Source: Rehmannia glutinosa (taxonomy: Eukaryota > Streptophyta > Magnoliopsida > Lamiales > Orobanchaceae). Taken from it: a stretch of DNA of 64,000 nt. Below, piece by piece: positions 55,401 to 64,000 of this stretch; within the stretch, counting starts at the first letter, position 1; each line of letters begins with the position of its first letter. The notes beneath the pieces were generated by a model, which was given only the letters and a program-made list of their open reading frames with translations, did no database searches and was not told where the DNA came from. The position numbers and the translations under genes are program-made. Where the stretch lies: the NCBI GenBank assembly GCA_016081115.2, contig JABTTQ020000074.1, positions 1-64,000 of the forward strand, in the 5' to 3' direction.

Positions 55401-56310
55401 ATCAGTTTGAGATCATTCGGTATACCGACTCTGATTTTATTGGATGTCGAGACAACATGATAATTAAGTTGGCCTATGTATTTTTTGCTAGTTGTGGAAG
55501 AGTCCTAAACAGTCTTCTATATAGACTCTTCTATCATGGTAGAAAATTTCATAGCTTGTTAAGGGACATCCAAATCATGGATTATAGTTGTGAAAGTTTG
55601 TCACGAGGCTGCGTATGTAGATGGTACTAAAATACCACTAAGTTTGTGACATTGAGTCAGCAACGCTATATTCCAAACAACAGGAACTCGACGAAGACTT
55701 AAGATAAATAGATCAAGTTCCTATTGTTAAAGAAATAAGTCAAAGTGGATAGATGTCTATAGAACATATTGATACAAACTCCATAATTGCGGATCCGTTT
55801 ACTAAGGGGTTGCCACCAAAAGGTTTCACGAGCTTGTTGCTCATATGGGTGTGAAATCAGGTTCAAGTTATACAATTTTAAGGATATTCAGTTCTAGTGG
55901 GAGTTTGTAGTTATAATGTTCTTTCAATGTAGACACATTTTCAGTCACTTCAGTTTAAGAATATATTAAGGTTTTACTCTGTAGAGATAAAGTTTCAGTA
56001 TGTTCACACTTTGATTCTGGCATATAGTTTGATCTCACTAAGGTAAGGTGGACCAGTTGGAAATATACATGTTAAGATCACATTGCATGAAATTTCCATG
56101 CTATACATCCACATCATGATCCATGTCTTTAATTGTATTGGGATATGTGACCATTGATGGGTCGAGTTACGATAAATGTAACGAAGGCCGCTTTGATCCT
56201 ATGTTGATACGATTAATGGACCGGATTGGTTACAAATACATTTGGTTATGACATCAAAGTTGAGCTCATATGGTTATTTTTACAATACATAATTATAAGG
56301 TTACACATAT
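52470..56310 (+). pseudogene. Copia gag-pol of element D, heavily broken
   Basis: Gag core traces: EFLADVEKIFVENERLRLI (about 52470-52526). Integrase: YTDICGPFHMVDWN (about 53327-53368) and a LKHLHVWECLAEARPY stretch leading into the open frame 53841-54191. RT: a conserved 'CKWIFDTKKD' (about 54458-54490), MDVKTLFLNGN (about 54654), a KSIYGLKQ-like stretch (about 54765) and FLVSYVDDILLAIND (about 54900-54944). RNase H: a MDKEIDYMLTYQRSDQFEII block and IADPFTKGLPPKG (about 55786-55824). Almost every domain is in a different frame. Stops far outnumber what the young LTRs would predict. Confidence 0.88.
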
Positions 56311-56314
56311 AGCC

Positions 56315-56326
56315 CAAGTGGGAGAT
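56315..56326 (+). promoter_or_regulatory. Polypurine tract of element D
   Basis: CAAGTGGGAGAT directly before the 3' LTR. Confidence 0.85.
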
Positions 56327-56795
56327 TGTTGGATCATAATCCAACATTGGGCTTATATGTGAAATAATTATACATTGTGGACTGTCAATTAAGGTTAAGC
56401 CCATTTTATAAGTGATCAAATTAGGTTTAAGGAATTGGGCTTTAATGTATCTAATAGGGTGTGGGCCTTTAATGTGTAGATACTTAATGGGTTATTCCTA
56501 TTTTAATGATGGGCTAAAATAGGGTACCCAATATAACACAGTTATATAAGGGTTATGGTCCCTAGGTCACACGTCTACGAAATTCTATTATGCTATCCCA
56601 TCGCCAGAAAGAAACCTACGGAGAAAACTAAAGGGTTCTCTGAAAAGCTTCGAGACGTGTAGATCTAGAACGCCAGATCCCAGGATTCAAGCTATGGATT
56701 GAGGTACACTTCCGCAATCTAGTTTTGATTCCTGATAATTCGATATGAAAGCTCCTGGATTAAAGTGATTGTTTTCACTAAAGTTTATTCCAACA
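56327..56795 (+). repeat. 3' LTR of element D
   Basis: 469 bp, same ends and TATA region as the 5' LTR, with about six substitutions. Confidence 0.95.
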
Positions 56796-56800
56796 ATAGG

Positions 56801-59320
56801 TGCATGCATGTACACTTTATTGTTGTATTTGATGAATTGTTGTATGAAATGGACATGCAAGTGTATGATCCTTGAAATCCATGTTTTGTATGACTTATAA
56901 CATGTACAAGTCGAGCATAATTGATTAAATTTCAATTTTTGGACTTAAAATGCAAAAATGGAAAGTTGGTGGACTTAATTGCAAGAAAATAAAACTTAAG
57001 GGACCCCTATGCAATTTTCGAAATTTTTGGACTGTAATCAGGTCCAAAAATGATGTTTGGACATTTTAATAAAGTTTTAAGAGTTTTAAGATAAATAAAA
57101 TCAACCTTTAAAAGCCCAAGGACTAGATTGTAAAATTTTAGAAGTTTAAAGGCTACATTGCAATTTTTGAAACTGTACCAGACCCTATTTTTAAAATTTG
57201 AAATTTTAACTCTTAAGGGACTGTAAATAACATAATTTAAGTGTATTTCAATAATCCAAGTGTTTAGAGCTTGGAAAGTAATTTTATAAAAATTGAGGGA
57301 CCAAATTGTAAAAGATTAAACTTGAGGGCCCAAATAAAATTTCCAGGACTTATACAGTCCATGTACTTGGAAATACTAATTTAACAATAACTTAATGATA
57401 TTTTGGACCCAAGGTTCAAATTTCATAACAATTGGACCCCTAAAAGCCTTAAGGGCAACTATTTTAAAATGGGACAAAAATGAGATTTTCAAAAGTTAAG
57501 GGACCTATACTTATTTTTTTTTAAAACTGTTTTTGTCCCAATATCCCACTGATCTTAGTGACATTTTTCAACTAGAATCACATTAAAAGCCCTTCCGGTT
57601 TGTGAGTTCCAATTATTTTAAACTTAGGGCCCGAAATGATAATTTTAACAAATTTTGGACCAATGTGAGAATTTTACAAAAACTCGACCTCAAAACTTTA
57701 AAAACCTGATTCTATGAACAATTTAAAGAATTTAGGAACTGACCTTATAATTTTTCAAGGTCGGGATATTTATTTATTCAAATTTTAACCCCAAAAGTAT
57801 TGGTTTTTACAAAACGGGTTAATTGTAAATTTTCTTTTTAACAAGCACCTAACTCAAATTATTTTTTCTTTTAAAGAAACAGCCCTAGACCCTCTGACTT
57901 TAATAATTAAATAAAATATTTTATTTTCTCAAAAATCCCTTGGCTTATCGGATCGTCTTGACCGATTAATACATGATTGCGGGGCGACTTCCTCGTCTTG
58001 CGATTTCGAATCTATAATGGGACTTATGTCCTACCTAATCTTTCAAGATATCGAAGATTGCTTATACTCTCGATAATCATCTTCATCCATATAACTCCAC
58101 CAACACCATAATTGCCACTCACAATTTCGAAATTTTTTTCCTGAACTGCTTCCCTGAATCAATAATACTCATGTATGCCGGTTGACTACGAACTTGTATT
58201 TACTTTCTGCCGAGTCAACTTGGTGTGTCGAGTTCACAGTCAGAATGGATACGTCGGGGATGGAACCGGGCAGCTCGGCTGCTATTCCACTCTCTGGCCC
58301 CATCGTCCTAATCCCGCAACTGAGGGACGAAGTTTGTCCAAGGGAAGTGGGTCGTAGTACTTGAGGTATAATCATGATTATGATAATCCGGGCCTAGCTA
58401 GCTCTACTGTGGATTTGTCTTTGCCTATGGAGCGATAAGGTGACAGGTCTTGAACCATCTTGTTCGGGGAGTTACAAGGAAGAACGAAGGAATCGTTGTC
58501 TGATCCACACGATTCTGGAGTTAATCGGACCCATTTGGTTGGCGCTATAAAACCGTACGTAACCGCTACTTGTATTGCATTGGTTGGCGCTACAAATCCG
58601 TACGCAACCATTACTTGTCTTACATAGGATTGGCGCTACAAATCCGAATGCAATCCTACATGTCTTGCCTGAATCACATAGTGCCTGTGTGACCACGAAC
58701 TGTTTCTTAAACTGTATAAGTATATTACTTAAATATATTTATCACGATGCTTGTGGACTGTGTGTGAAATCATGCATCATATATCACGCATTTTTCATAC
58801 AACTGTTTTTCTTGCATTAACTATATATATGGCCACACTTGCACACGATCACCCCATCCACTGAGATTTCTGTCTCATCCCCTCCTATTTTCTAACGGCT
58901 AAATGAGGAGTACGTTGAAGATGCCGAACCTACCACGGTCTGAATTCCCGTGCTTTGCATGTTGGACTTGTTTTCTATTATTGTTGATGTTGCTGGACTT
59001 ATTTCTTTTACTTTTGTTGATGTTGGACTCCTTTATTCCGTTTTCATTTTGGACTGTACTTAAGGGCGTAGGCCCCTTTGACACTTAAGATTGGGATGTT
59101 GTGTACTCTATTTTAGTTTGGACTGTAAGTTAATTCGGATATTCTGATGAGTTGTATGTGAATACTTGTTAGACCTTAAGTTGTAATTTGTACTTGTATT
59201 TTATTTTCCATTGCTTTAGACTCTTTTCACTTGGGATTATGTTGTATCATTTGTCTAGACTGTTGGGTTTATCTTTGTTTAAGTGGTTGATCATCGTCGC
59301 GTCCCGTCTGGGGCGTGACA
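56801..59320 (+). other. Right part of the solo LTR
   Basis: 2.5 kb without genes. The left half repeats loosely phrases such as 'aaggga(c)ct...aaatt(t)g(c/t)aa', the sign of an old internally repetitive LTR. GC content rises after 57950. The end GTCCCGTCTGGGGCGTGACA is a typical gypsy LTR 3' end. Open frames here (58175-58364, 58575-58820, 58903-59088) have no support. Confidence 0.65.
58539..58675 (+). repeat. 45-46-bp tandem repeats (3 copies) in the solo LTR
   Basis: Units begin TTGGCGCTA(T/C)A at 58539, 58584 and 58630 and contain ATCCGTACGCAACC-like cores. Confidence 0.9.
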
Positions 59321-59325
59321 TTAAA

Positions 59326-59694
59326 TACCCTTTTTGATGGTTAAGAGGAGTTAAAAGAATTTAAAACCAGGATTTAGAAAATAACTCCCTTCCTCTGCCT
59401 AATAAAACTGTACAAATAAAACTCCTCTTCTAATAAGAATTAGAGAACGACAAAAAGAGAGAGAAATGTTCTTCAAGCCATCAAGAAGAAAGAAAAGAAA
59501 AGGCAAAGAGGAAGAAAATTAGTGTTACAAATCTCTAAACTATAAAAGACATGGATCAAGGTAAGTATATCAAAAATCCATGTCCATGAACTGTTTTCTG
59601 TTTTGTGTGAATTTATGAGATTTCTAAAATTTTGGGCATAAAAGAATTTATCAGATTTCATTGTGAAGTTATTTTGAAATTTGCTTACAATTGT
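59326..59694 (+). other. Probable continuation of the interrupted copia LTR
   Basis: Directly follows the TTAAA duplication, so it was contiguous with 40840-40894. The combined sequence (TGTTGGAATGAATT...) is about 0.4 kb and non-coding, fitting a copia LTR. Its end could not be fixed. Confidence 0.4.
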
Positions 59695-60680
59695 CTACCT
59701 TTATGTAGATGATATGTTGATTATGGAAGTAATCTTGATTTAATCATGAATACTAAGAAAATATTAAAGAAACACTATGACATGAAAAATATGGGATTAT
59801 CTGATATTTTATTAGTGATTGAAATCTCTAAAACTTTAGATGAAATTGTCTTGTCACCATCCTAGAGTGTCGAAAGTACTCTTAGAAAGTTAAATGATTT
59901 TGACAACCCTCCGTCTAAGGCACCTGTAGACCTAAGTCTTCATTTAGCCAAAAATATAGGAGAACCAGTTTCTCAATTGAAATATGCATGAATAATTGGC
60001 AGTCTGGTGTACTTCTCTAATTATACACATCCAAACATTGCATATTTAGTGAGTAAGTTAAGTAGGTTCACAAGCAATCTTAGCAAAGATCATTGGTAAG
60101 CTTTGTCAATGGTGCTTAGATACTTAAAATACACCATAAACTATGGGATATTTTATACTAGACATCCATCAGTATTAGAAGGATTCTGGGATCTCAATTG
60201 GATGTTAAACACAAAAGACTCCAAGTCCACAAATGGCTATATGTTCACAATAGGTGTAGGGTGTCATGAAAATCTTCAAGGAAGCGTGTATAGCTCAATC
60301 TACTATGGAATCCAATTTTATTGCTTTGGATAATGGTAGAGAAGAAGTCAAATGACTTAGAAATTTCTTAGAATATATTCTTTATTCGAATAAGCTAGTA
60401 TGATGTAATGATACACTATGATAGTCAATCAACAATAAGAAAGGGACATAGTAATATGTATAATGGTAAGTCCAGACATATTCGTTGATGACACAATATC
60501 ATAATTAGGCATTTGAACTCGAATGGTTTAAATTTGGTTGGTTGTGTGAAGTCAAAGAAAAACCTGGTGGATCCATTAACAAACAATATAAATAGAGATC
60601 AAATTTACAAGTTGTTAAGAGATGGATTTAAAATCAACAAAATAAAGAATTTTCATTGTGGTAACTCAACCTTGTAAATT
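59695..60680 (+). pseudogene. Copia RT (C-terminal) and RNase H remnant
   Basis: Starts at VYLYVDDMLIM (about 59694-59726). It continues KKHYDMKNMGLSDILL, DLSLHLAKNIGEPVSQLKYA and IIGSLVYFSNYTHPNIAY to the open frame 60103-60333 (LRYLKYTINYGIFYTRHP, DSKSTNGYMFTIG). The RNase H end KSKKNLVDPLTNN lies near 60551-60590. It has no 5' part and several stops. It is a different copia family from A-D. Confidence 0.88.
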
Positions 60681-62215
60681 AGATATCTCAAGATCTTGGT
60701 AAATGGGCTAACTAAGTTCTGAATATTCAGTTGAATACTTGAAACTTGTTTTAGCTCATTCCAAGAACATCCAGGTGAGAAACATGCAGAACGTGGTGAG
60801 GATATGTTTAACTTTTAATGACTCTTTCATCTAAAATATGAAGTATGACATGATACTCTTTATACGAGATAACCTATGTAACTAGAGAGAAGTATTGATC
60901 CCTTATACTATGACACTTATGATAACATATGATCTAGGGTCGAAATGGACACAAAGTGAGAACAGAAAGTATTCGAATTGCTATTGTGTAAGTACTATTG
61001 CCTTGGTTTACACGAATAACTAATTAGTTCAAGACATCGCGTCACTAATCAGCTAGTAAATCCGATAGTATTTTATTAAAGAAGGTTTAAAGCCAAAAAT
61101 TATCTATTCTAATATAATAATGGTTTGCCAGAACTTTCAAGTGAGTCTTCATACATGCATGTATTTATTTCATTTATGTGCGGGATTATTATAATTTTTT
61201 AGACCTAATTTTGGCCAGATATTTAAATGAATTCCATTAGCGTATGACGTAAAATAGAAATAAAGTAGATAATCATAATCTACATTGTAAGTAAACGAGA
61301 TTAACATTTGATTTTTTTCAAAACTAATTTTGGGTGAATAAAAAATAATGCCCAAATTGAGCCACTTAAAATACACAATGAGTTTAGAAATTGGAAAATA
61401 TGGTAACTGGAATATACATCATCCCACATGAATTTGTGAGCTAAAAGTTTTTCACTTTATTTAACTCAAGTTGGGAAATTAGGTTTAGGCTCTTGGAGCA
61501 CCAGAATTGTTTTGAAAGGTGATGACCTATATACTGGTAGATTCGATCCAAAACAACATGCACCCCACCGCCATCAGTCGACTGGCCCGACTCCAGCTGG
61601 GGCTCGTGATCGGGTCTTATATTTTTGTACAAAATAAATAAAAAGTTTTTTATTCATTATATCCATAGTTTGTCCAAAAACTCAATCCGAAAATGGTCTA
61701 CAGTTGTACTTAACAACCTACATGCGCATCTGTTCAGTTTGTGCAGTTTAAAATGCTGATTTGGTTCAAAGAACACACCTATTTGTGACCAAAAATACAT
61801 CTCTTAAGCTGACACATGCTAAATGAATTGGCGTGCCTTTTTACACAGTTAATTTCTGGAGGGTTGTGTCTGTACAACACAACCGGTCATTTCTATATAA
61901 AAGCCCCTTATATTGATCACAATTTATACCATTCAATAGGTCTTTTCTGCATCTTCTTCTATACTTCCTTCTAAACTCAAAAGTTTTAAAATACTTTAGT
62001 TCTTTGTAAGTTTATTTTTTACAAGTGTTGCTAAAATAAACTTGGATGTCATTGTTTCTTAAAGATGAATGTCATAACCATTAGCACTATTGAACGTGCA
62101 ATTTTATCTTGTATAGATAGTATCCAATACTAGCCGTGACTTTAAAACTTTATTTCATACTCCCAGTATTCTGTCTATTTTTTGTCCTGTTTTTCTGTCC
62201 ATTTTCAAATAGACA
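60681..62215. other. Unassigned stretch, partly LTR-like
   Basis: After the copia remnant a tail of similar type continues to about 61190. A TATA-like CTATATAAAAG (61893-61903) followed by a pyrimidine-rich leader suggests an old LTR or promoter at about 61850-62000. The minus-strand frame 61441-61632 is not recognised. No gene can be supported. Confidence 0.35.
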
Positions 62216-62546
62216 AACACCTCTTAAACAACATAAAGTGGATAAGAAAATCCCACGAAAAAAATGGAGAATTGGGGTTTGAGAAATAGTTTATGTGAAT
62301 TGATCGAGAAAAGAGGTATATTTCTGAAAATCATTTGAAAAATAGTGTTTGGGTTTCATTGGTGGAAGAGGAAAAGGTTTGAAGAAGATTGAAGGAGAAA
62401 AGTTAGCGATGGCAAATGGGGATGTAAGTTTGAAGGAAAATATGTATTTGGAAGTTGATTTGAGAGTTTGTGAATGATTTAGTAATGGTGGGGAAGCTGA
62501 GAGGCAGCTAGAAAAAGACTCCATGACTAGCAAAGTGCGAGGATGT

Positions 62547-62607
<61 letters not shown>

Positions 62608-62700
62608 CCATTAAATTTCATATGGATATATTACATCGGAAAATAGATGATACAATGGTGTCACATGCAATGGTCGTAATTGATTTTACCCAATATTTTA
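62216..62700 (-). pseudogene. Partial copy of the STR4A-like gene: promoter, 5' UTR and start of exon 1
   Basis: On the minus strand MESFSSCLSASPPLLNHSQT (ATG at 62524) matches exon 1 of the gene at 37239 (MESLSSCLSAPPPLLNPSKT). The match goes on to a stop at 62291 and then, out of frame, to about 62216 (equivalent to about 36950). Upstream, the CT repeat and GATTTGCC(A/T)TTAA, then CAATGGTCGTAATTGATTTTACC (exon copy: CAACGGCCGTAATTGG...) are also shared. It includes regulatory sequence, so it arose by DNA duplication and not by reverse transcription. It lacks the membrane and rhodanese parts and cannot make the protein. Confidence 0.88.
62550..62602. repeat. (GA)n microsatellite
   Basis: About 26 units; the duplicated and expanded counterpart of 37261-37284 in the STR4A-like 5' UTR. 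Confidence 0.95.
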
Positions 62701-62727
62701 AAAATTGGATCAGTGAGCAAACATGTT

Positions 62728-63088
62728 TCTCCGATGGTTCAGGATTCAAGTGGTCGGACAAGTTCAATCATTGGTCCAACCAGTCTAGTATCAAATAGCA
62801 ATGTAATATGTTAATTATTATGTCATATTTTTAAAATTGAAAAATATACAAATAACCAACTACAAATATCTAACATATCTTAAAATTCAAATAATCACAT
62901 AAATAAAACTTTATATCAAATTTAAAATATAAAAGTTCAATTAAAACTTTAAGAAATAAAAAAAAGGAAAATTGGTTTTAATTTTACCGATTCAATTGTA
63001 AACAAATGGTTTTTATGTGCTACTCGGTCTGGTCCGGCCATTGGTTCCGAGTCCAACTGGTTGAACCGGCTACTCCGGTCAAATTGTT
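62728..63088. repeat. Imperfect inverted-repeat (MITE-like) element
   Basis: GTGGTCGGACAAGTTCAATC near the left end resembles the reverse complement of the right end (CCAGTTGGACTCGGAACCAA), with GGTCCAACCAGTCTAGTA against GGACCAGACCGAGTA further in. The middle is AT-rich and non-coding. No target duplication confirmed. Confidence 0.5.
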
Positions 63089-64000
63089 AAAATATGGGTT
63101 TTATCTTTTCGGCGTTCTTTTCCTTTTTCTTATTTTTTATTCGGAAACTTCCTTCAAATCGCAACTAATAGCAATTAACATGCAGGTTGCCTACATAGTT
63201 TCCCTCATAATTCAGTGCTTCAAATCTCTATGTGAATATTACATATATATATTATTGTATGTGTTGAAACATCATGAAAAAGTAAAATATTCTAACAAAA
63301 TAATGCAAAGTAATATAAGAAAGTAGTTGGGTAGGAGGAAGATTATTGTACACAGTGGATAAACCTTGGGCAATGGCATTATAGATGGATGTTTTTCCCA
63401 CTCACAACCTCTTTAATATAAGATTGAATGTGTTGCATTTGTTGTCTTGTTTGGTCACCACAGAGCCGCGGTCCAACTAAATTTTCCAATTAAGCTCGCA
63501 ACAATCCTTTGTTTTGCCTCATTTGGACATTCAAATGGCACGTCCAAAGACTGAATGCCAAAATATATGAGGCGAAACACGTTAATATTGTTTTGAGCCT
63601 AATCAGGGATAGTCATTCTAGTTGTGTCGCTACTATGTGGTGGCCAAACAAGATCATAAATATTGATGATATTGTGGTGTGGATGTGAATGATGGAGGTA
63701 ATGTGTTTGCCAATTTATAGAATGCTGAGAAATATTATTTGAGGTGGATTAGTGGCGTGGAAATGGAATTTTTATTAATTATACGACGTGCTGTGGGAAT
63801 ATAGCGTTTGCTTAGTTGGGTGGAGTTTTCCAAACTTTGTTTTATTATAACTTAACTTTAAAACTATTGTTCTCCTCCCGTTAGGAGTCTCGTGTCGCAC
63901 CTAGGGTTTTAGGTTAGGGTTTCCCTTGTTTGTTCCTCCGATCGGAGGTTCCCCCCACATTCGATTCGTCTTCTTTTCTCCGTCATTTTCCCAACTGTCT
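63089..64000. other. No gene seen; GC-richer leader-like sequence at the window end
   Basis: 63089-63850 is AT-rich with no feature. From about 63880 the sequence (TAGGGTTTTAGGTTAGGGTTT, then TCTTCTTTTCTCCG) looks like the 5' UTR of a plant gene or the start of a LINE reading to the right, but coding begins beyond the window if at all. Confidence 0.35.

Larger units (their letters stand above)
50499..56795 (+). mobile_element. Element D: full-length copia with near-identical 469-bp LTRs, TSD ATAGG
   Basis: LTRs TGTTGGATC...TTCCAACA (50499-50967 and 56327-56795), target duplication ATAGG (50494-50498 and 56796-56800), a perfect primer-binding site and a polypurine tract. By eye I count about six differences between the LTRs (roughly 1.3%), so insertion is recent. 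In contrast the internal coding region is full of stops. Confidence 0.95.
40900..59320 (+). mobile_element. Solo gypsy-type LTR (about 4.3 kb net), TSD TTAAA, split by two copia elements
   Basis: The left end TGTGAAGCCCTCG and the right end GGGGCGTGACA are typical plant gypsy LTR termini. They are flanked by TTAAA at 40895-40899 and 59321-59325. Taking out elements C and D with one TSD each leaves about 4.3 kb. No internal coding region, primer site or second LTR is present between the termini, so it is a solo LTR from unequal recombination. The clade is not certain; long LTRs occur in Tekay and Tat/Ogre elements. Confidence 0.85.

Noticed and set aside
61441..61632. Minus-strand frame of 63 codons with RPDHEPQLESGQ
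   Set aside because: Looks gene-like in composition but has no partner exons, motif or family I can recognise; not enough to call.
62525..62611. Poly-Leu-Ser extension ahead of the pseudogene ATG, and the Glu-Arg run on the other strand
   Set aside because: Translation of the GA/CT microsatellite; homology to the host gene shows that the start is at 62524.
63880..64000. TAGGGTTTTAGGTTAGGGTTT as telomere-like repeat
   Set aside because: Only two imperfect units; such words are common in plant 5' UTRs (telo-box) and LINE leaders.

Overview
This is nuclear DNA of a flowering plant, most likely a eudicot. It is AT-rich and crowded with Ty1/copia and Ty3/gypsy LTR retrotransposons, hAT elements, MITEs and a LINE remnant. 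It has one intron-containing gene for a chloroplast-targeted protein and one plant-type tRNA-Ile(AAU). I cannot name the species from the sequence. Layout, left to right. (1) 1-10601: the 3' part of a SIRE-like copia element (A): broken pol, a very long decayed extra reading frame after pol, and an LTR whose 3' part is duplicated in tandem. (2) 10602-14011: a related, 5'-truncated copia (B), apparently entered by A. (3) 15049-37239, minus strand: the only host protein gene I can support, a four-exon STR4A/TROL-family rhodanese-like protein of 364 residues with no stop codons. Its second intron is about 20 kb. (4) Inside that intron: a tRNA-Ile gene, a MITE, a coiled-coil pseudogene, a tandem duplication, and a Reina-like chromovirus (19656-35561, TSD GAATA). 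The chromovirus holds a Tekay-like chromovirus in its gag (20353-30274) and a hAT MITE in its integrase (33792-34329, TSD AGCTCGGC). (5) 38106-39792: a deleted hAT element with the end of its transposase. (6) 39840-40840: a LINE RT/RNase H remnant, then a copia polypurine tract and LTR start. (7) 40900-59320: a solo gypsy-type LTR (TSD TTAAA, about 4.3 kb once insertions are removed) split by two full-length copia elements: C (42155-49949, TSD AGAAA) and D (50499-56795, TSD ATAGG). (8) 59326-64000: another copia RT/RNase H remnant, then a partial copy of the STR4A-like promoter, 5' UTR and first exon (62216-62700), then a foldback element and unassigned sequence. How the parts relate: the host gene is read right to left, and its transcript would have to cross the whole nest of transposons to join exon 2 to exon 3. 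The exon 3/4 junction rebuilds a Ser/Pro-rich C-terminal motif like the one that tethers ferredoxin:NADP+ oxidoreductase to thylakoid TROL. Every retroelement here carries frameshifts, stops or deletions, so none looks autonomous. Target-site duplications and reading frames that resume across insertions give the order of events. All boundaries and splice sites were read by eye; no alignment, RNA evidence or database search was available.
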